A stretch of 64,000 nt of DNA from Stictocephala bisonia (lineage: Eukaryota > Arthropoda > Insecta > Hemiptera > Membracidae). This document shows positions 37,488 through 49,990 of this stretch, in pieces. The notes under the pieces are model-generated. The model was not told the DNA's origin, made no database searches, and saw only the letters and a program-made list of their open reading frames with translations. Position 1 is the stretch's first letter. Each line of letters begins with the position of its first letter. The DNA lies in NCBI GenBank assembly GCA_035578905.1, contig JAQJVL010000734.1, positions 319,501 through 383,500 on the forward strand. Direction: 5' to 3'. Both the position numbers and the translations under genes were made by a program.

Positions 37488-37690
37488 CTGACCAGACTTT
37501 CTTACACACCATAAAGCTTAGTACGAAACTTATGAAAAGCCATCTTGTGTTGACGCTATTTAAGTACAATTTCACATTTTGGATTTCCCTCGATATTTTG
37601 TTTTGCAAAACAGGACTACCACTTTTATTCATACATTTCATATCATTTTGTTTTTTGCTAATGCATTTTCCTAGTCCTATATATAAATAT
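37488..37690 (+). mobile_element. Unclassified interspersed repeat family X, copy 2
   Basis: Begins 'aaactgaccagactttctta', then 'cttgtgttgacgc', 'ggatttccctcgatattttg' and 'aaaacaggactacc'. Homologous to 29740-29928 (opposite strand) and 47830-47990 (same strand). The frame at 37532-37768 within it has no recognisable content. Confidence 0.7.
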
Positions 37691-37767
37691 AACGAATATT
37701 ATTATAATATTTATAATATTACCTCAGACCACACTGAATCTAAGAGATTGCGATTTTATTTCCACTA

Positions 37768-38790
37768 GTGGCGTTAGCATATATTACAATGTGAATACAC
37801 TAATGTTAATATATATTACAATGTGAATACACTAATGTTAATAAATATTACAATGTGGATACACTAATGTTAATATATATTACAATGTGAATACACTAAT
37901 GTTAATAAACATTACAATGTGAATTCACTAATGTTAATAAATATTACAATGTGAATACACTAATGTTAACATATATTACAATATGAATACACTAATGTTA
38001 ACATATATTACAATGTGAATACACTAATGTTAACATATATTACAATGTGAATACACTGATGTGAATACACTAATGTTAATATACATTACAATATGAATAC
38101 ACTAATGTTAATATATATTACAATGTGAATACACTAATGTTAACATATATTACAATGTGAATACACTAATGTTAATAAATATTACAATGTGAATACACTA
38201 ATTTTAATATATATTACAATGTGAATACACTAATGTTAATAAATATTACAATGTGAATAAACTAATGTTAACATATATTACAATGTGAATACACTAATGT
38301 TAATAAATACTACAATGTGAATAGACTAATGTTAATATATATTACAATATGAATACACTAATGTTAATATATATTACAATGTGAATACACTAATGTTAAT
38401 ATATATTACAATGTGAATACACTAATGTTAATATATATTACAATGTGAATACACTAATGTTAATATATATTACAATGTGAATACACTAATGGTAATATAT
38501 ATTACAATGTGAATACACTAATGTTAATAAATACTAAAATGTGAATAGACTAATGTTAATATATATTACAATATGAATACACTAATGTTAATATATATTA
38601 CAATGTGAATACACTAATGTTAATATATATTACAATGTGAATACACTAATGTTAATATATATTACAATGTGAATACACTAATGTTAATACGGTATATATT
38701 ACAATGTGCATACACTGATGTTAATATATATTACAATGTGAATACACTAATGTTAATATATATTACAATGTGAATACACTAATGTTAATT
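37768..38790. repeat. 32-bp tandem array
   Basis: About 32 units of aatgttaatatatattacaa then tgtgaatacact (32 bp), with variants ataaatatt, acatatatt and gaatagact. A short insertion 'ctgatgtgaata' occurs near 38056. AT-rich and non-coding. Confidence 0.96.
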
Positions 38791-39535
38791 TTTATAAATA
38801 TCCAACTAAGCCACGTGGTTTAGGTATTACCATTTATAGGTATTGACAATTAGTCACGGTCGATGGTTTAAGTGTGGTTTTGTTTAGTAACGACAGTGAG
38901 AGATATCAAATATGTATTTAGAACATGTACTTTAATTATACTCTAATTACAAAATCTAATTATTATTTACTGTTTCATGTTTATCATCAACAAAATGAGA
39001 CTAATGCCGTTATGGTAAATAATGTTACAAGTTATTACGAGAGAGGGCACATGCAGCTGAGACTTGAAATTTGTTGGAGAGAAATTGGAGGAGAATGTAG
39101 ATGGGGAAGTGAGTTTCATGCGAGCAATTAAGGGCAAGAAAAAATGTATAGAATTAGACATTTATGAATTAGGAAAGATTTGTTGTAGGGAAGCCGAAGA
39201 AAAAGAATTGAATAAACATATTGACATATTACTCCCCTCCCACCCATCCACGCATGTACGGTTTGGTTATTAGATTAACATACATACGTTAGTCTATAGT
39301 ATATTATATATATTTACCTAATATTATAGATATAGTACAACTTAAACTGCAGGACATGAATTATTTACATGAAAACTCTATAATAAATCCAAAAAAATTC
39401 ATGGTCAACGTATTCCATTGTGTGTCCAAAGTATATTTGTTGTGGCTTACAGTTGTAGAAGTCAACCACAGCATTCTTTGGGAGGGAATTCGTTCATGAG
39501 TGACCTTACACAGACCAACATTCAGAATGCGGACA
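38791..39535. other. AT-rich DNA; weak small frames
   Basis: A 69-codon frame (39064-39273, plus) encodes a charged peptide without recognisable motif. Part of it (39228-39262) holds a lone cccacccatccacgcatgta motif related to the CCCACCC minisatellites. No support for a gene. Confidence 0.45.
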
Positions 39536-39539
39536 ATAA

Positions 39540-39655
39540 TTAATTGTACATTTTGTATTTATATTGTGATACGTTTGTGTTATGTGACGTTCACTTGTAT
39601 TGTATTTATACCAGCTCATTATATGCTGATAAGGAAACTATTTGTAAATGCCAGT
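39540..39655 (+). mobile_element. Probable LINE 3'-end fragment, copy 2
   Basis: Shares 'gtgttatgtgacgttcactt' and then 'attatatgctgataaggaaa' with 10229-10350, in the same order. Coding remnants are not visible upstream. Confidence 0.5.
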
Positions 39656-42168
39656 CAGGCAACTTAAGCAATCAATTACAGGCCTTTAGCATCAAATTTA
39701 CCGATATTTATTTTAGTAAGCAATTTTCGCAGTGTGATGTGATACCTGAACAGTAAGGTGGTGGGGCCGGCACTAAGGACAACTAAATTCCGCTACGCAG
39801 CGCTGGCATTTAAAAAAAATTTAAAATGGGGTAATACTAAAAAGTATAATATGCCAGACACGTTGTTGTATTTATCGTTGTATTAAAATAAAAATAAACA
39901 TCTAAAATTAGTTATTTAAAATCAAATTTGCTAATTTTTAGTAAAAATACGTAATTTAAAATTAATGTTGATCAGTACCAGTCCTGTGAAACTTGGGGAT
40001 AATCGTGGTAACAATTTCTTAATGGTTATTGTGCCAAGAAAGCCCAAATTCGTATCTTTGGGGTGATGTCTTCATAACTGTAAAGATAATTTTAACTAAA
40101 TAACTACTTGGAAGATGAGTAGATGTATAGCTAATAACAATATTAAGAAGCTAATGTAAATAAATTTCAATCGAAAAAAAACATTTTGACCAAACACCCT
40201 AAAATGTAATATCCTTGTGTCTAAGTGCTATCCCTCCACATATATTAGCAAACAAGAATAACTCTTTACGTAAACCAGCATTAGTCTGTACGAGGAATGA
40301 ATATGGCTAAATATTGACACAGGATATCTTCAACAACATGAAAATAATAAAAGGTTAGGAATTGTGCAAACAGTAGTTCATTTGTGTAAAGGGAAATGAA
40401 CAATAAAAAAAAGTGTTAACATTTTCAAAAGTACAATTTTTCCTATCTTGTAAGATGTAACTGGGAGGAACACAAACATGGTATTTTACCGTTGCCAATG
40501 AGAGTAAGCCGTGGTCACCCAGTCGTGTAATATTAGATTACGTGGCTTTTGACCAATATCCGCACGCTTCGATGGTAACATCAGCACACAGTAGTGCATG
40601 ACTAATGATTATTTTCATTATATTTGTTTCTGATATTGGAGAGTAACAATCCTGTATGCAACTAGTTTTTATCTACGTTTTTAAGTAGATTTTACTCGTA
40701 CTTTTCCAAAAACCCGTTAAATAGTCATGTAATATATACACAATCGTTTTTATCAACTATGAAATGTTTACAGAGTAGTAGGTTATAGAGTAGTAGGTTG
40801 TACTGTTTGTAAAGTTACATATTATAGTCTTTTCCTGATGAAACGTAAATAGTAAGATAATTAGTTCATAATATTCAAAAACTAACATTCAGCAACAAAC
40901 AAAGGCCCTTGAAAATTTTTTGGAAAATTTTATCAAGAGCCTTGTCATATATTTAAATGTGTGTCATATGTTAAAATTGTGTATTTATAAAATTTATGTT
41001 GCATAAAACAATATTCTGTGGTCGTTTATAAATATCTTTGTATGTCTCATAAAATCCTCAGTTCCTCTTTATGTATTTAATAACAGTGCCATAAAGTTAT
41101 CGTACAGTCGTACGATGTAACATTAAATAATATTCATAAAAAATACATATGTGTATATGTAACTTGTCTTAGTTAAGAATTTCCATTATATTTATGGTTT
41201 TGTAATTACGTCACAGTGCTAAAACAATGACCATTTATCAGAGGAACATATATAATGTATAATTGTTGTAGAATTTCATTACAGTCAACATGTTTCATTA
41301 AATTGGTAGGTTATGTTTATTTGCATTTAGAATCATAAGCCAAAGTACTTTTTAATAATTTTACACTGTGCTATGCTTGTTAAACTCAGCGTAAGTATTC
41401 TATAACTATACTCTGAATCTACACTATAATAACTAAGTGGCTTACAATTTAGAATAATTGTATCTGGTATGTTTTCAGATTGAGGAGCACGTAGTTGAGA
41501 AAACAGGTAAGTGTTGTGTTTAACAATTGCGAATTCTATTTCTTCAGTACCAACCTGTTCAAAGTTTGCAAACAAAATTATATAATTTATGTATATAATT
41601 GTTACAAAGATAACATGAGTTTTTTTTATTGATTAATATGTCAACGTAGATGATATGGTAAACGATGTGTAAACATTAGTTTAATAATTCAAACAAATAA
41701 AATACCTATAGAATGTATTCATATCATAAAAATTAAAATTTGCATTACTTTTTAATTTGTTAAACAGAATATTTTGGGTTCTACATTAAAAGTTAAATTT
41801 TAACATATATTTAATTATTTACAATTTTATTTAAATACCCATTAGTAATGTTCATGTAATTGAAAAAAATGTATTTTTATTTACGATATATTTTAATTAC
41901 TCATCATACATAATATATTACTTTAACTGTATCCTTATTGAGAACACCACTAGAACTATGACTGTGAAACACATTAGTCCTCTTAGTTGAACAACCTTAC
42001 AAGGCTTTATACTTCATGTCGAGCTTACTTAGGACAAAACAATGTAATATAAGGTAAACCAAGATATGTAAGAAAATAAAACAAATTATTTTTAAAGCAC
42101 AGTAATCAGGAGGGTATTGTACTTCTAGTGCAGTTTTAAAGAAACAACAATTAAAGTGCATATCGACA
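39656..42168. other. AT-rich intergenic DNA
   Basis: A short hairpin lies at about 40903-40945 (aaggcccttgaaaatttt / aaaattttatcaagagcctt, with one mismatch and one bulge). The minus frame at 41333-41575 is unrecognised. No other feature. Confidence 0.55.
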
Positions 42169-42707
42169 CTATAGTAAATAAACTCTAAAAGAACTGGCGA
42201 ATCAAGGTCAAGATTTGGATAGGTCAGCTGATGCTAAAATTTCTGATTTTTTTTTTTTTTTAAAGGTCAAGATAATCCTTTAATTGAAAATTTGTTATTA
42301 AATATACACATTTGTTTTTATTTCATTCTAAAAGGTATATTATATTCTAGATATTTTATTTTCGTACTTTCAAAAATAATTATCTTTTTATACAATCCAT
42401 TGATAAAGTCCCTATAGTGGGCTGACAAATCATGTAGGCGAGTATCCATTTCAATAATACAAAACCTAAAATGTTTACACAAAGTAAAATCAATAATGAT
42501 GACTAAATAACTCAATAGTAAATAATGAAGCATAAATGAGTATATAAAATTACATCGCAGAGTATCAAATGATACATTAAGTTAAATGAGATTTATTTAT
42601 GTAGGTTTTGTGAGTTTAATTTTTGCTCATGTTCAATATAATACAGTACTCAGCTGACCTGTTCTAAAGCTTGGCCTTGACTCACCGGTTCTTTGGAGTT
42701 TACTATA
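42169..42707. mobile_element. ~540-bp element with ~60-bp terminal inverted repeats
   Basis: Left arm 42169-42231 (atagtaaataaactct ... aggtcagctg) and right arm 42651-42707 (cagctgacctgttc ... gagtttactata) are inverted copies. They match across cagctgacct, cttgaccttga/cttggccttga, cgccagttctt/caccggttctt and gagttta. The ~420 bp between them is AT-rich and has a minus frame (42318-42533) without recognisable content. Probably a non-autonomous DNA transposon remnant; superfamily not assigned. Confidence 0.75.
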
Positions 42708-43204
42708 AAATAACATTTTCTTAGTTAAACGTCAGGGAGCCATATATAAAGTAACAGGAACTTATGTAATCAAATGCGTAAGTTGTTGAAACACTGTGAA
42801 GCAATGTTTTTTACCAAATTACAAATTTCATCACTTATCATTGTATTTTAATCTCATATTTGAATTTTTTATGATCCTTTAACACGATTATTTACTACTA
42901 CGATTCTATTGTTTCAAGTTTTGGATAGTTCCTGTCTTTATATAAACTAAAATATTTCTTGGGTAGAATTAAATGGTATTAAATTTGCATTAGATTTTGT
43001 AAATCTAATTTCCTTTAAAAAAATAATATATTATATTTTATTAAATGTTCATTCAGTCTGAAGGCAAAATTATTGCCAATCATAAAATACTTATTACTTG
43101 ATAAAGAGTAGTAAACATCGATCCTGTAGAAACTATCACACTTGACTATTTACTACCCGACTACGGTTGTCAATGGTTCAATGGTCACAGCATACCTTAC
43201 AGAC

Positions 43205-44720
43205 AAAACCTGACATTATAGTCAAGAAAAACATTATTTTATTTGTAAATTGATGATTTTTCAAAAGCTTTTGTTACTGTAGAGCACAACTATGTAGTGT
43301 CTGCTTTATACAAAATAGGGGTGAGGGGTCCCTACTTAATCTGAAAGCCCCTACACACTGGTTCAAAAGCTATTTAGAAAATAGAAAGTTTATGGTGAAA
43401 GCTTTAAACACAACAAATGATGAAAAATATCAATTTTTGAGTGCCCCAAGGAAGCCAAATTGGACCAATATTGTTCATAATATACTTAAATGAAATATTA
43501 GAAAAAATTACAAATTGCCATGTTTTCTGCTTATGCAGATGATGTGCTGTTGCTGGCTGAACATAGAGATTTAAAAATAGCGGAACAATTATTACAAAAT
43601 GATTTTAGAATTTTTACCAAATGGGCTTATGATAAAGGTCTGGTTATGAATTTCAATCAAACTAGCCTCATGCACATATGCCCTAATTATATGAAAATTG
43701 AAACAACTATAAACACTAAACATCATGCTTGTGACACCATATGGGTTTAAGCAGTGTCAATGCAAAGACATAATAATTCTAGATAAGGTTCAATACCTAG
43801 GACTTACTGAAGACAGAAAACTGACTTAGAAAGAACATATACATACAATTCTTAAAAGACTTAGACCATGTGTTGTCATAATGAACAAGCTAGAAAACAA
43901 ACTTAGTACAGCAGTAAAACATACTATAAACAAATCTCTGTTCGAGTCTATTATGAGATATGTAATTACAATATGGGGAACTGCAGCAGACACTCATATT
44001 AACATTATCACTAATCTTCAAAACAAATGTTTGAAAACTCTGTATAAAAATTATATTAGATTAGGTCTAGTCACAGTAGATAATAATCAGCAATGCAGTG
44101 TTGTAGGAGAACTTTATCCTAAAGGACTTTATATTTTTTTAATGCTACTTGAGTTTTATTCTAAGGATGAATTTTAAAAAAGAACCATAAGACCACTTAC
44201 TACTAGAAATGTTGTCAAATATGCTACACCTATCCCTAGAACAGTATATAGAGACAGGTTACCAAACTATGTTGTTCCTTATTTATATAATATGTTGCCC
44301 AATGAGATGGAAAATCTAAATAATTACAATACTTTCAAAAAAGCTGTTTATCAGTGGCTAATTACAGGAATAAATAGGCCTAACGATGATTGAAATACTG
44401 CTGTAATTGCAGTCTATACTAACATACCTGAGGAGGAAGTTGAAGTCTCAGGCTGATCTAGCTCTGATTCTTTTACACTTAATAGGCCATAAAAATAATT
44501 TTTTTTCTTCACTGTTTCTCTCATTTCTCATCGCGATCATATTAACAGAACAACTCACTTACATATACATTATTTCTTGCTATTCATATAATCACTGCAT
44601 TATCACACCAGTTGAATACAGAACAAAATCACCTTACAAAATTTTTTGAGTAATGTAACTTAAGAAATACAGGTTAATTAAGATTATTTATTGTGTTTCT
44701 TTTGTAAATTCATTCTAACG
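43205..44720 (+). mobile_element. 5'-truncated jockey/CR1-like LINE remnant
   Basis: Coding similarity starts at about 43240 (DDFSKAFVTVEHNYVVSALY, in the place of the family's DFSKAFDTVDH). It runs to a C-terminal segment ending at a TGA near 44391. A putative 3' untranslated region follows with no clear tail, so the right limit is approximate. No endonuclease is present. It differs in sequence from the LINEs at 1.7, 17.2 and 59.2 kb. Confidence 0.8.
43240..44393 (+). pseudogene. LINE reverse transcriptase, pseudogene
   Basis: Motifs in order: IDDFSKAF (about 43240); VPQGSQIGPILFIIYLNEIL (about 43443-43500); the catalytic SAYADDVLLLAEH, with YADD intact at 43532-43543 in the 43520-43750 frame; and WAYDKGLVMNFNQTS. 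A shifted frame gives DKVQYLGLTEDRKLT with a stop (about 43780-43828). The 43881-44177 frame carries FESIMRYVITIWGTAADTH (usual RYGI..WG). After another stop come RDRLPNYVVPYLYNMLPNEM and FKKAVYQWL. At least three frameshifts and several stops break it. The intact YADD does not rescue it. Confidence 0.85.
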
Positions 44721-45070
44721 GATTTTTCTTGAAAGAAAAGGTGTACTGAAAGGGACTATTCACTATACCTATACCAATATAACACAGCCTAGATAAACAT
44801 TAACCCAGAAACGGGCAATGTACCAAACAATAAATATGACATTAAGACAGCAAATACACCGCACTGTTCAATTAATTTTACAAATTAAACATATATCCGT
44901 TTTAGAATTCAAATAGTATTTTCAATAGTTAAATTACAGTAAGAAAACATGCTATGATTATATCACTTTGTTTTTGTTTACAGTACAACATTACACTTCA
45001 CCCTCTGACGATCTAAGTGTTGTTGAGGGAATAGGGCATAGAGAACAGGAATATTTTGGCAAACAAGCTA
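44400..45070. other. LINE 3' flank and AT-rich spacer
   Basis: A weak 80-codon frame (44407-44649) has no recognisable content. No other feature before the 67-bp array. Confidence 0.5.
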
Positions 45071-45076
45071 AAATTA

Positions 45077-46640
45077 TTTACAAACTTTCACCTGGCGTAT
45101 CTGTTGTAGCCACATTCTGCAGTTATTGTATTCATACCTTCTATTTACAAACTTTCACCTGGCGTATCTGTTGTAGCCACATTCTGCAGTTATTGTATTC
45201 ATACCTTCTATTTACAAACTTTCACCTGGCGTATCTGTTGTAGCCACATTCTGCAGTTATTATATTCATACCTTCTATTTACAAACTTTCACCTGGCGTA
45301 TCTGTTGTAGCCACATTCTGCAGTTATTGTATTCATACCTTCTATTTACAAACTTTCACCTGGCGTATCTGTTGTAGCCACATTCTGCAGTTATTGTATT
45401 CATACCTCCTATTTACAAACTTTCACCTGGCGTATCTGTTGTAGCCACATTCTGCAGTTATTGTATTCATACCTCCTATTTACAAACTTTCACCTGGCGT
45501 ATCTGTTGTAGCCACATTCTGCAGTTATTGTATTCATACCTTCTATTTACAAACTTTCACCTGGCGTATCTGGTGTAGCCACATTCTGCAGTTATTGTAT
45601 TCATACCTTCTATTTACAAACTTTCACCTGGCGTATCTGTTGTAGCCACATTCTGCAGTTATTGTATTCATACTTTCACCTGGCGTCTCTGTTGTAGCCA
45701 CATTCTGCAGTTATTGGATTTACAAACTTTCACCTGGCGTATCTGTTGTAGCCACATTCTGCAGTTATTGTATTCATACCTTCAATTTACAAACTTTCAC
45801 CTGGCGTATCTGTTGTAGCCACATTCTGCAGTTATTGTATTCATACCTTCAATTTACAAACTTTCACCTGGCGTATCTGTTGTAGCCACATTCTGCAGTT
45901 ATTGTATTCATACTTTCACCTGGCGTCTCTGTTGTAGCCACATTCTGCAGTTATTGGATTTACAAACTTTCACCTGGCGTATCTGTTGTAGCCACATTCT
46001 GCAGTTATTGTATTCATACCTTCAATTTACAAACTTTCACCTGGCGTATCTGTTGTAGCCACATTCTGCAGTTATTGTATTCATACCTTCTATTTACAAA
46101 CTTTCACCTGGCGTATCTGTTGTAGCCACATTCTGCAGTTATTGTATTCATACCTTCAATTTACAAACTTTCACCTGGCGTATCTGTTGTAGCCACATTC
46201 TGCAGTTATTGTATTCATACCTTCAATTTACAAACTTTCACCTGGCGTATCTGTTGTAGCCACATTCTGCAGTTATTGTATTCATACCTTCAATTTACAA
46301 ACTTTCACCTGGCGTATCTGTTGTAGCCACATTCTGCAGTTATTGTATTCATACTTTCACCTGGCGTCTCTGTTGTAGCCACATTCTGCAGTTATTGTAT
46401 TTACAAACTTTCACCTAGCGTATCTGTTGTAGCCACATTCTGCAGTTATTGTATTCATACTTTCACCTGGCGTCTCTGTTGTAGCCACATTCTGCAGTTA
46501 TTGTATTCATACCTTTTATTTACAAACTTTCACCTGGCGTATCTGTTGTAGCCACATTCTGCAGTTATTGTATTCATACTTTCACCTGGCGTCTCTGTTG
46601 TAGCCACATTCTGCAGTTATTGTATTCATACCTTCTATTG
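45077..46640. repeat. 67-bp minisatellite array with short variants
   Basis: About 24 units of tttacaaactttcacctggc, gtatctgttgtagccacatt, ctgcagttattgtattcata, ccttcta (67 bp; 45077 to 45144). Shorter units lack the 'ccttctatttacaaa' part and carry gtctctgttg. A 240-bp block with two long and two short units repeats exactly (45661 and 45901 lines are identical for 60 bases). An apparent frame (44968-45243) only runs into the first units. Confidence 0.97.
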
Positions 46641-46742
46641 TAATGCATAGTTCTGTCATATTATAAGCTGCATTTTTATTTTGTTAAAATAGGTGCCTGC
46701 CCTAAACCACCCAATAATTACTAATAAATAACATTATAAAAC

Positions 46743-46786
<44 letters not shown>

Positions 46787-47359
46787 CATGTATTTTTTGT
46801 ACTACGTTTTTCTTTCTTATTTACTATAGGACCTTACCGACAAATTTTGCATAACTTGGTGAGGCCGAGATTTTGTACACACTTAAAATAATAAATAAAT
46901 AAATACGTAACATAAAGCACAACTAAAATACCTTTATTGTTCTGGTAATTTCCATATTTAATTTCAGCATGGTGAATATGGTTTTTCTATTCTTTAATAT
47001 ATCTGACTAAGGACTCTTCGTATTACACATTTTACGAAGGCTGATGACAGTTTTAAGATGGGTATTATATTGCAACTTCGAATCTTGTGGATTTAACTGT
47101 GAGGGACGAATTTAATATTTTATCATTCTTCTTCTGATGAGTCAACAAAAAATTTGAAATTAAAAATAGATAAAAGCGGGTGCCTCAAATCTGAGATCTG
47201 TTTAGTGGTTCCAAATCATTTGGCTTTATTTCCTTTATTTAAACATGCTTGTGGCTTTCTCAAACTATAATATATAGGCTATCCCAAAATGTACTAACTT
47301 ATCTTTGATACCACATTTTGGAGCATGAAAACATTTGGTATTGGAGCATGAAAATAAAA

Positions 47360-47390
<31 letters not shown>

Positions 47391-47552
47391 ACCACCATCT
47401 GATCTAACAAATATATAATGGGCAATCAAGATTGTTTAAATATTAAGGGTAATTTTTTTTAAATGTTTAAATTTTTTAAGCAACTAACGATAATTAAAAC
47501 TACATGTGTGTGTTTGTGTACTCCAGTAAGTCAATAATGTATGCTTTTAATG
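46641..47552. other. AT-rich DNA with microsatellites
   Basis: (AT)n runs at about 46744-46778 and an (AAAT)n run at about 47354-47390. No coding signal. Confidence 0.7.
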
Positions 47553-47556
47553 ATCA

Positions 47557-47766
47557 TGGTTAGAAATTAATGAAATTAATGATTATATTTCACCATTATA
47601 TATATGTATATATATATATTATATAGACATATATATATATATATGTCTATATAATATATATATATATATGTCTATATAATATATATATATATGTCTATAT
47701 AATATATATATATACATATATATATAATGGTGAAATATAATCATTAATTTCATTAATTTCTGACCA
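47557..47766. repeat. ~210-bp near-perfect palindrome
   Basis: Left arm tggttagaaattaatgaaat ... tgattatatttcaccattat, and right arm ataatggtgaaatataatca ... atttcattaatttctgacca, mirror each other around position 47661. Only scattered mismatches occur. The centre is (TA)n broken by a repeated tatagacatata/tatatgtctata motif. The arms are unique sequence, not just AT, so this is a true inverted duplication. Possibly a small fold-back element; cruciform-prone. Confidence 0.9.
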
Positions 47767-47829
47767 CGTAAACATTGTTGAGAGCTTACGTAAACATTGT
47801 TTGCCAAGTGTATACCTTACAATAAGGAT

Positions 47830-47990
47830 TATACGTTTGCTCAGAAATATCATATCTGAGTGGAAGGAAAAGCATCACGTGTTGGTTCAATTTGGCGCCA
47901 ATTTAACAAATTGAATTTCTCTCGATATTTCGCTTTGCGAAATACAGAATTATTTTTCCCATTACAATCTTTTGAAATGTTTTTTACTCT
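47830..47990 (+). mobile_element. Unclassified interspersed repeat family X, copy 3
   Basis: The stretch 'aagcatcacgtgttggttca', 'ttgaatttctctcgatattt' and 'cgctttgcgaaatacagaat' aligns with 37530-37625. The start ('aaactgaccagac' in the other copies) is not preserved here. Confidence 0.6.
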
Positions 47991-48463
47991 ACTACATAAT
48001 ATAAGTTTAGGCTTTTAGTAAAAATTAATTAATTAGTTTTTTACGGGCTGTGAAGTAAATAATGAAAAATATTTAAGTATTTGGTTACATTTAAAGCTTT
48101 TAGGCATATCTTAGTCTAGTATAAAACAGATAAATAAAGTATTTTTAAGTAGTTGTAGGAGCCATGCTTATAATATAATAATAATAATAAAAATGGAAAA
48201 TAATATATGTGAACATTGACAGACTATAATGTATTCCTGAAATAATGTACGGCATATGGCAACGCTAAGTATAGGAATTTATTAGATATCCAAATTACAA
48301 TGATGAATGATATAGAGACCCAAAAGACATTGAAATGTAATACGATTAAAAAGGACCTGGACATTAAAAAGGAACATGGTTTAAATGTTATATATCTTAA
48401 AAATGTCTGGTTGCAATATCAGAAGTATAATAGTAACAAAAAAATAGTCTATGATATATGAAA
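47991..48463. other. AT-rich spacer
   Basis: No feature recognised. Confidence 0.6.
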
Positions 48464-48999
48464 AATGTTATGTGGCAGAAACAAAATGTTATGTGGCAGA
48501 AACAAAATGTTATGTGGCAGAAACAAAATGTTATGTGGCAGAAACAAAATGTTATGTGGCAGAAACAAAATGTTATGTGGCAGAAACAAAATGTTATGTG
48601 ACAGAAAGAAAATGTTATATAGCAGAAACAAAATGTTATGTGGCAGAAACAAAATGTTATGTGGCAGAAACAAAATTTTATGTGGCAGAAACAAAATGTT
48701 ATGTGGCAGAAACAAAATGTTATGTAACAGAAACAAAATGTTATGTGGCAGAAACAAAATGTTATGTAGCAGAAACAAAATGTTATGTGGCAGAAACAAA
48801 ATGTTATGTGGCAGAAACAAAATGTTATGTGGCAGAAACAAAATGTTATGTGGCAGAAACAAAATGTTATGTAGCAGAAACAAAATGTTATGTAGCAGAA
48901 ACAAAATGTTATGTGGCAGAAACAAAATGTTATGTGGCGGAAACAAAATGTTATGTGGCAGAAACAAAATGTTATGTGGCAGAAACAAAATCTTCCACT
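48464..48999. repeat. 21-bp tandem array
   Basis: About 25 units of atgttatgtggcagaaacaa a (21 bp), very uniform. The period is seven codons, so two plus frames and one minus frame (48449-49028) stay open. The products (for example KCYVAET repeats) are treated as spurious. Confidence 0.97.
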
Positions 49000-49052
49000 T
49001 ACTGATCCACATATGGATCATTTTATAGTAATCTGATTAAACATTAAAACAG

Positions 49053-49990
49053 CCCATTGTTTGTTCTTATCACAACATACTCTCCGAGACTAACCTGTCA
49101 CATTCTATCCCAGCTGATAATTCCCTCGTCAGCCGTCGGTCAGCCTTTACCGTGTGCCTATCGTTTGTCTATATCACAACCCACTCTCCGATACTAACCT
49201 GTCACATTATATCCCAGCTAATAATTCCGTTATCAGTCGTCGGTCAGTCTTTACCGTTTGCTTATTGTTTGTTCATATCACAACACATTGTCCGAGGCTA
49301 ACCTAACATATTCTATCCCAGGTGATAAGACCGTCGTCAGTCGTTGCTCAGTCTTTACGATACACCCATAGTTTTTCGTATCATAATCTACTATTCGAGA
49401 CTAACCTGTCACATTCTATCCCAGCTGATAAGACCGTCGTCAGTCGTCAATCAGTCTTTACCGTACACCCATTGTTTGTTCATATCACAACCCACTGTCC
49501 GAGACTAACCTGACACATTATATCCCAGCTGATATGACCGTCGTCAGTCGTCAATCAGTCTTTACCGTACACCCATTGTTTGTTCATATCTCAACTCACT
49601 GTCCGAGACTAACCTGACACATTCTATCCCAGCTGATAAGACCGTCGTCACTCGTCAATCAGTCTTTACCGTACACCCATCGTTTGTCTAAATCACAACC
49701 CACTGTCCGAGACTAACCTGTTACATTCTATCCCAGCTGATAAGTCCGTCGTCAGTCGTCGGTCAGTCTATACCATGTGCCTATCATTTGTCCATATTAC
49801 AACCCACTATCCGAGGCTAACCTGACACATTCTATCCCAGCTGATATGACCGTCGTCAACCGTCAATCAGTCTTTACCGTACACCCATCGTTTGTTCATA
49901 TCACAACCCACTGTCTGAGACTAACCTTTCAGATTCTATCCCAGCTGATAACTCCGTTCTTAGTGGTCGTTAAGTCCTTATGCTACGATA
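49053..49990. repeat. 104-bp minisatellite array
   Basis: About nine units of 104 bp with cattgtttgttcatatcaca, acccactgtccgagactaac, ctgacacattctatcccagc, tgataagaccgtcgtcagtc, and gtcaatcagtctttaccgta. Units differ by point changes, more at both ends. Confidence 0.95.

Noticed and set aside
39064..39273. 69-codon charged protein
   Set aside because: No motif, promoter or splice context; overlaps a minisatellite-like motif at its end.
43520..43750. Active reverse transcriptase because YADD is intact
   Set aside because: Frames on both sides are broken by stops and shifts, and the endonuclease is absent.
48449..49028. Three ~190-codon frames
   Set aside because: A 21-bp tandem repeat keeps three frames open at once.
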